Assembly: GCA_023974075.1 (NCBI GenBank)
Contig: CM043797.1
Span: forward strand, 12,448,178-12,512,177
Direction: 5' to 3'
Origin: Chaenocephalus aceratus
Taxonomy: Eukaryota > Chordata > Actinopteri > Perciformes > Channichthyidae
DNA length: 64,000 nt
In this document: in pieces, positions 54,571-64,000 of the stretch
Position numbering within the stretch: position 1 is the stretch's first letter
How the letters are laid out: every line of letters starts with the position of its first letter
Notes under the pieces: generated by a model
The model's database searches: none
Seen by the model: only the letters and a program-made list of their open reading frames with translations
What the model was told of the DNA's origin: nothing
Translations under genes and position numbers: made by a program

Positions 54571-56255
54571 CAGTCGGAGCTGCAGTGCCCAAACGGCTAT
54601 GCCCACAGGGAGGAACTGGTTAAACTGAGAAATAAAAAAGAAAGGTGAACACAAAGAACCGAGAGGGGGAGTTACAGAATCAGCTCCGGTTTGTCATCAC
54701 ACTGTGCGCCAAGGTGCCTGCACTTGGCTGTGCGTTTTTATAGCTCTGTTGTTATTATTGTAATTATATATCATTATTCCGGTAGAGAGAAAGATAGTTT
54801 CCACTGATGACATGGGGGCAGTGTGCAGGGCCTGTTGCAACTCGTGGGACGGAGAAACGCTAGCCTGCAAGATGTGGGTTTGATCTGCTTGAATGAGCAT
54901 GGAAACTCAAACTGGAGCTGGAAATGCAAAGTGAACAGCACATTCATAATGTATGTCCTAAAGTAAAAGAAAAACAGATTGACGCAGTCAGAATCAAGCT
55001 GAAATTGAGCGATTGAGAAAGAAAGATGATTTTTATCAACTATTAATGCAAATGTTCGTTTTTTTTACACCTGTTTTGTGTGGAAACTTTATAAAAACAG
55101 TGAAAATGAGTGTGAGTGAAACCGAAAGCTGGAGGTGACCTCTGGGGGCCGGTCCAGGGCCACCAGACACCCGCTGGTCCACCCTCTCTCTCTGGTTTTC
55201 CATGAGCTTTGACCTCAGGGTGAGAAGTGGGCGTGAGCCAGCAGCCCGGAGAGTTTATTATTTCCTGCCTCTTCTCTCCTCCTCCTCTCAGGATGCCCTC
55301 AAAGAGAGAGATGGGTGAGAATGAGTACAGGGACAGAGCCTTTGTGTCTCTTTGGTGAGATCACAAAGGAATAAACCTCCCCTGGCATCGCATAACTCGC
55401 AACTAGTGCTGAAACAATTACTCAATCAACAGACAGGATAAGATGATTAAGCGTTCAGGCAAATAAACTGGTAATCAGCTGATGTTCAAAGGGAAAATAT
55501 TTGCAGCCCAAGCCGTTTCCCAGTGGCACCAAGTAGCCATTTTCTAGCCGTTCTGCAGAATCGAAAGCAGGCTAAACGCATTGACCTGCTTCATTGTTGA
55601 GCAGGTGAAACAGTGTTTAGGTTGGGTTAGAAATACGTTGGTTCAGCCTCACCGGTCCCACCCAGACATCATCCCTTTTAATTTGACCCACCCCTTCAGC
55701 CCAGGTTGGCCCTTCCGCTAGCGCCTGCGAGCCACCGGAGCGCCAGTGTGAATATCACAGCTGGACGGCCATTGTCCCTTCGGCCTCGGGCTCAAACCCT
55801 GGTAACCAACCAGGAACCTGGGATCAAAGCTTGCCCCGGATTACTCTTAGAAAAAGGAGGAGGAGGTGCCGCAGTCGAGCAGGGTTGGGGTGGGGGGGGG
55901 GGGGGATAGAGGAATGCTCCTAATTACGTGCCCTCCAGTATGTCTGGGCCTGCACTTCAGGCTACAGTGAACCTGTGAGGAAGCAACACAGTGTGACAAG
56001 AGAGTGATATTAAGAGTGAGGCGACAGTCTCTCCACGGCCACTCCATTAGCGGGAGATCCCAGCGGCCCAGTGGGAGAGAGGGGCAGGGGGGCCGAGAGG
56101 CTGGACATTCCAGCCTTTGGGAGACACTGAAGTGGGTGAGAACAGGGGTCAGAGGAGAGGGTGGGAGGTGGAGATCAAGGAGTGTGTAAAGAGGATGTGT
56201 CGTGAAGATTAGAAGGATTGTCGTACGAGATTCATTTCGAACCTAATAGAAAGCA

Positions 56256-56277
56256 CCCCCCCCCCCCCCCCCCCCCC
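56256..56277 (+). repeat. Poly-C run, 22 bases
   Basis: An uninterrupted C run 118 bp upstream of the exon 2 splice acceptor of cdon. Its length is likely to vary between individuals and between sequencing reads. Confidence 0.95.
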
Positions 56278-56461
56278 AACTCGGAGCTCCTCGATTATTT
56301 CTGTCTCACCTCTTCCTTTCGCTCATCAGGATGCTGTCATGTTTCCACTCGGAGCGCTGGTTTGATGTGTTTTTTCTGTCTTCTCTGTGTTGCAGGTTTG
56401 CTCAACAGACGAGTGTGTGCGTGCTGGGCAACACGGCTGCAGGCGGGGGTCAAAGTGCACC

Positions 56462-63753
<7,292 letters not shown>

Positions 63754-64000
63754 GTGAGGGGACAAATACACACCGCCATGTTTCACTTCTTTATGCCATC
63801 TTCATAAACACAGATCTTAGTTTCCCTGAAGCCTTCCTAAACCAAATGAGAATGGGCAAAACAAAATCCTTCAGTCATAACAAGAGCACTCTGACTATAA
63901 AACTGCAGCGATACGAGTTAAGACTCCGTTGGCAGGAGGAGTTGGAAATTGTGACATAAATCTCTTAGGGATGTTCCTGAGGCCGTTCCCTGCCGTTACT
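63754..64000 (+). other. cdon: cdon intron 8, 5' end
   Basis: This starts GTGAGGGG after the exon 8 donor. No further exon is seen before the window ends. Confidence 0.8.

Larger units (their letters stand above)
43947..56395 (+). other. cdon: Inferred cdon intron 1
   Basis: About 12.4 kb between the candidate exon 1 donor and the exon 2 acceptor. It contains no supportable exon. Contents are a possible regulatory block at 46,360-46,530, an (AG)n run, a three-segment inverted repeat at 54,524-54,570, a G-run (55,890-55,907) and a 22-base C-run (56,256-56,277). A 245-codon frame (51,498-52,235) spans the (AG)n run and has no domain; I consider it chance. Confidence 0.4.

Overview
The window looks like vertebrate, most probably teleost (percomorph-type) fish, nuclear DNA. 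The reasons are split genes with GT-AG introns, very long uninterrupted (CA)n/(GT)n arrays, tRNA-derived SINEs, fish-type LINE 3' ends and small TTAA- or 8-bp-TSD-flanked non-autonomous DNA transposons. Only one cellular protein-coding gene can be supported: the 5' part of cdon, a Hedgehog co-receptor of the Ig/fibronectin superfamily, on the + strand at the right end. The window ends inside this gene.

Layout. 1-1792: a long inverted repeat (two 373-bp arms about 97-98 % identical around a 1046-bp core), a foldback-type DNA element that may start left of the window. About 1923-3207: a decayed hAT-like transposon with a remnant of a transposase N-terminus. 3208-43,400: a gene-poor region of about 40 kb. 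It carries microsatellites, an interstitial telomere-like repeat, a perfect 23-bp-stem hairpin at 16.36 kb, a 5'-truncated LINE with a broken reverse transcriptase (17.55-19.2 kb), two tRNA-derived SINEs (20.2 and 26.3 kb), three copies of one TTAA-flanked MITE family (20.7, 32.0 and 35.2 kb), an approximately 290-bp direct duplication (24.75 and 25.69 kb) and a hAT-type MITE with a recognisable target-site duplication (40.77-41.26 kb). 43,430-44,220: a GC/CpG-rich block with a good splice donor, the best candidate for the promoter and first non-coding exon of cdon. 43,947-56,395: the inferred 12.4-kb first intron. 56,396-63,753: exons 2 to 8 of cdon, encoding a signal peptide, four Ig domains, an acidic linker and the start of the first fibronectin III domain (489 codons visible, all junctions in phase 1 until the last).

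How it fits together. The large gene-free flank and long first intron are the expected place for the distal regulatory DNA of a developmental gene such as cdon. A few stretches rich in homeodomain-type ATTA cores are flagged as possible conserved non-coding elements, but conservation cannot be tested from one sequence. The most notable gene-level point is that the exon for Ig4 splices in phase straight to the linker/Fn1 exon. No exon for the fifth Ig domain known in mammalian CDON was found in the intervening 3.45-kb intron, which instead holds a pure 284-bp (GT)n array. No other coding gene, tRNA gene, rRNA gene or CRISPR array was found. Most open reading frames in the window are chance frames or microsatellite translations.
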